Position numbers and translations under genes: made by a program. Shown here piece after piece: positions 4,721-6,120 of a stretch of 6,120 bases of DNA (the stretch's first letter is position 1; each line of letters starts with the position of its first letter). The stretch lies in contig JAGCOQ010000079.1 of the NCBI GenBank assembly GCA_017642625.1, positions 1 to 6,120 of the forward strand, in the 5' to 3' direction. The notes below the pieces were generated by a model. It had not been told where the DNA came from. It was given only the letters and a program-made list of their open reading frames with translations, and made no database searches. Source of the stretch: Alphaproteobacteria bacterium (lineage in GTDB: Bacteria > Pseudomonadota > Alphaproteobacteria > Rs-D84).

Positions 4721-6120
4721 ATGACAAGAAAAACAAATATTTTATTAGTATCTTTGGTTGCGATGTTGTCGGTTGGTGCCGTACGTGCTGAAACAGCGAC
4801 TGTGTCGTATGTCAACACCCAAGATGCCAAACTGGCGGACAGAATCAAGACCCAGGATACTCGTATTGGTACGATACGTGATTGGGTTAATCCAATGGAT
4901 GGCGATGGTAATCGTGCGACATTGGCAACCGATGCCCAGGACGCCTATCGCGCTATTAACGAATTGGATGCTGCTATCAAGGCTATTGATATTCCAGAAC
5001 AGGTTAATTCTGACTGGAACGCGACCGAGGGTGTGGCACAAATCTTGAACAAGCCGGCAGATTTAGTCACAACATCCGCGTTGAACACTGCATTGGCGGG
5101 CAAGCAAGATACATTGCAATTTGATACCACCCCGACCGCAGATTCAACAAAAATGGTTACATCTGGTGCGGTTGCGGCGGCTATTACTGCAGCCCAGTTA
5201 GATGGCGAAGTTGACTTAACTGGCTATGCCACCGAAACATATGTTGATAGTAAAATTGCAGACATTGATATTCCAGAACAGCAACAATCCGACTGGAACG
5301 CGACCAGCGGTGTGGCACAAATCTTGAACAAACCAGATTTGACACAATTTGCAACAACATCTGATTTGGCGGACAAGCAAGATACATTGACCGAAGCTCA
5401 ACTGGCGGCGGTTAATTCCGGCGTCACATCTACGACTGTGGCCCAGGTTGGCGCCAATACCCAGGCGATTGCAATTCAAGACCAAATACTTGCAACCAAG
5501 GCGAACACTGCTGATTTGGCACCGGTTGCAACCAGTGGCGACTATGCTGATTTGACAAACACGCCGACAATCCCAGCGGCCCAGGTTAATTCCGACTGGA
5601 ACGCGACCGAGGGTGTTGCGCAAATCTTGAACAAACCAACTGTTCCAACCGCAGAGGAAATCGTAAGCCCATCTGAATTGGAAACTACATTGGCGGACTA
5701 TGCAAAATCCGAAGATTTAGACGATTACGCGACACTTGATGATTTGGCGGGCAAACAGGATACGATTGATTCCGAACACAAATTGCCGGCATCCAATGTT
5801 GATGGATTGGCACCGGTTGCGACCAGTGGCGACTATGCTGATTTGACAAACACGCCGACAATCCCAGCGGCCCAGGTTAGTTCGGACTGGAACGCGACCG
5901 AGGGTGTTGCACAAATCTTGAACAAGCCAACAATACCAGGCGATGCTGATATTGTAAGCCCGACCGAATTGGAAACCGAATTGGCGAAAAAACAGAATAC
6001 GATTGACGAAAACAACAAATTGCCGGCATCCAATGTTGATGGATTGGCACCGGTTGCGACCAGTGGCGACTATGCTGATTTGACAAACACGCCGACAATC
6101 CCAGCGGCCCAGGTTCAATC
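4721..6120 (+). CDS. Second exported tail-fibre-type repeat protein (runs off the right edge)
   Basis: The frame opens at the ATG at 4721 and stays open for 466 codons to the right edge, so the C-terminus is unseen. A Sec signal peptide (MTRK, core NILLVSLVAMLSVG, cleavage predicted after Ala23 in VRA-E) is followed by a mainly helical, polar region (24-90). The rest is modular: IPEQVNSDWNAT...ILNKP units from residues 91, 184, 284, 381 and 460 (last cut off); a GKQDT...FDTTPT...AAQLDGEVDL unit (124-169); KQDTIDSEHKLPASNVDGL-type units; and SGDYADLTNTPTIPAAQV units (three). It starts 55 bases after the preceding paralogue with no terminator or clear promoter between them, so co-transcription is likely. 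The ribosome site is weak (GAGA at 4712-4715). A secreted, probably elongated fibre is inferred; any C-terminal anchor or binding head lies outside the window. Confidence 0.85.
   Translation, partial: MTRKTNILLVSLVAMLSVGAVRAETATVSYVNTQDAKLADRIKTQDTRIGTIRDWVNPMDGDGNRATLATDAQDAYRAINELDAAIKAIDIPEQVNSDWNATEGVAQILNKPADLVTTSALNTALAGKQDTLQFDTTPTADSTKMVTSGAVAAAITAAQLDGEVDLTGYATETYVDSKIADIDIPEQQQSDWNATSGVAQILNKPDLTQFATTSDLADKQDTLTEAQLAAVNSGVTSTTVAQVGANTQAIAIQDQILATKANTADLAPVATSGDYADLTNTPTIPAAQVNSDWNATEGVAQILNKPTVPTAEEIVSPSELETTLADYAKSEDLDDYATLDDLAGKQDTIDSEHKLPASNVDGLAPVATSGDYADLTNTPTIPAAQVSSDWNATEGVAQILNKPTIPGDADIVSPTELETELAKKQNTIDENNKLPASNVDGLAPVATSGDYADLTNTPTIPAAQVQ
4991..5929 (+). repeat. Four complete SDWNAT...ILNKP units in the second repeat gene
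   Basis: Units lie at 4991-5056, 5270-5335, 5570-5638 and 5861-5929, with a fifth beginning at 6098 and cut by the window edge. The core DWNAT-x-GVAQILNKP is almost invariant, varying mainly Glu/Ser after NAT. The linker modules between units differ, so this is a mosaic rather than a simple tandem array. Confidence 0.92.
5090..5227 (+). repeat. 46-residue module shared with the upstream gene (copy 2)
   Basis: This encodes ALAGKQDTLQFDTTPT through AAQLDGEVDLTGY and aligns without gaps to 3841-3978 in the preceding gene. The first nine codons (GCA to TTG) and most of the last dozen are identical or nearly so in DNA. Confidence 0.9.
5516..6120 (+). repeat. Near-identical direct repeats (SGDYADLTNTPTIPAAQV units)
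   Basis: Copies begin at 5516, 5807 and 6044, spaced 291 and 237 bases apart. About 100 bases (5780-5878 and 6017-6115) are identical between the last two copies, including the preceding LPASNVDGL segment. The first copy differs from these at one base over its shared 72 bases. The last two define a 237-base (79-codon) unit that runs out of the window, so the array may continue. Confidence 0.93.

Noticed and set aside
5216..6118. Long minus-strand open frames with repeated CRRVCQISIVATG and NLGRWD segments
   Set aside because: Their repeats are the mirror image of the plus-strand SGDYADL and DWNAT modules. The plus frame has a signal peptide and known module types, so these are shadows.
5516..6120. 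Possible CRISPR array, because of regular near-identical direct repeats
   Set aside because: Repeats are about 100 bases long with coding-frame periods (237 and 291 bases) and lie in one continuous reading frame, unlike the short repeats and uniform spacers of CRISPR.
2830..6120. Prophage tail-fibre operon
   Set aside because: Module types match tail fibres, but both products carry Sec signal peptides and the visible neighbours are chromosomal envelope and division genes. Not fully excluded, because the right flank is unseen.

Overview
The window comes from a Gram-negative bacterium. It encodes a Pal-type outer-membrane lipoprotein, a small outer-membrane beta-barrel protein ending in Phe, and the FtsE/FtsX division ABC system. 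Base composition looks moderate by eye, with AT-rich intergenic regions. A gut-type, uncultured alphaproteobacterium is my best guess, from the overall flavour of the secreted repeat proteins, but this is a low-confidence inference and no phylogenetic marker here settles it.

The left third is housekeeping on the minus strand. Reading right to left it holds pal (1903-1502), a clear rho-independent terminator (about 1473-1497), ftsE (1425-643) and ftsX (642 to the left edge, incomplete). The ftsE stop codon and the ftsX start codon abut exactly. ftsE appears to have its own promoter so close to its ATG that the transcript may be leaderless. A compact divergent promoter region (about 1904-2028) separates pal from the plus-strand genes.

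The right two thirds are plus-strand cell-envelope or surface genes. The first is an outer-membrane beta-barrel protein (2029-2766). Next is a 611-residue exported repeat protein with its own extended -10 promoter (2830-4665). After a 55-base gap comes a second, related exported repeat protein starting at 4721; it stays open through the right edge (466 codons visible, no stop).

The two repeat proteins are the most interesting part. Each has a Sec signal peptide followed by sequence modules of the kind usually seen in phage tail fibres and other trimeric fibrous proteins: DWNAT...ILNKP, GKQDT, FDTTPT, DDLADIRSGAAAGATAVQ and SGDYADLTNTPTIP. The first protein also has a Gly/Ser hinge followed by a textbook heptad coiled coil. 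The simplest reading is a pair of co-transcribed, paralogous, secreted fibre or adhesin-like proteins made from tail-fibre-type modules. Their repeats are of very different ages: old and under purifying selection in the first gene, nearly identical in DNA in the second. No RNA gene, CRISPR array or insertion sequence was seen, and no stretch over 300 bases lacks a gene.
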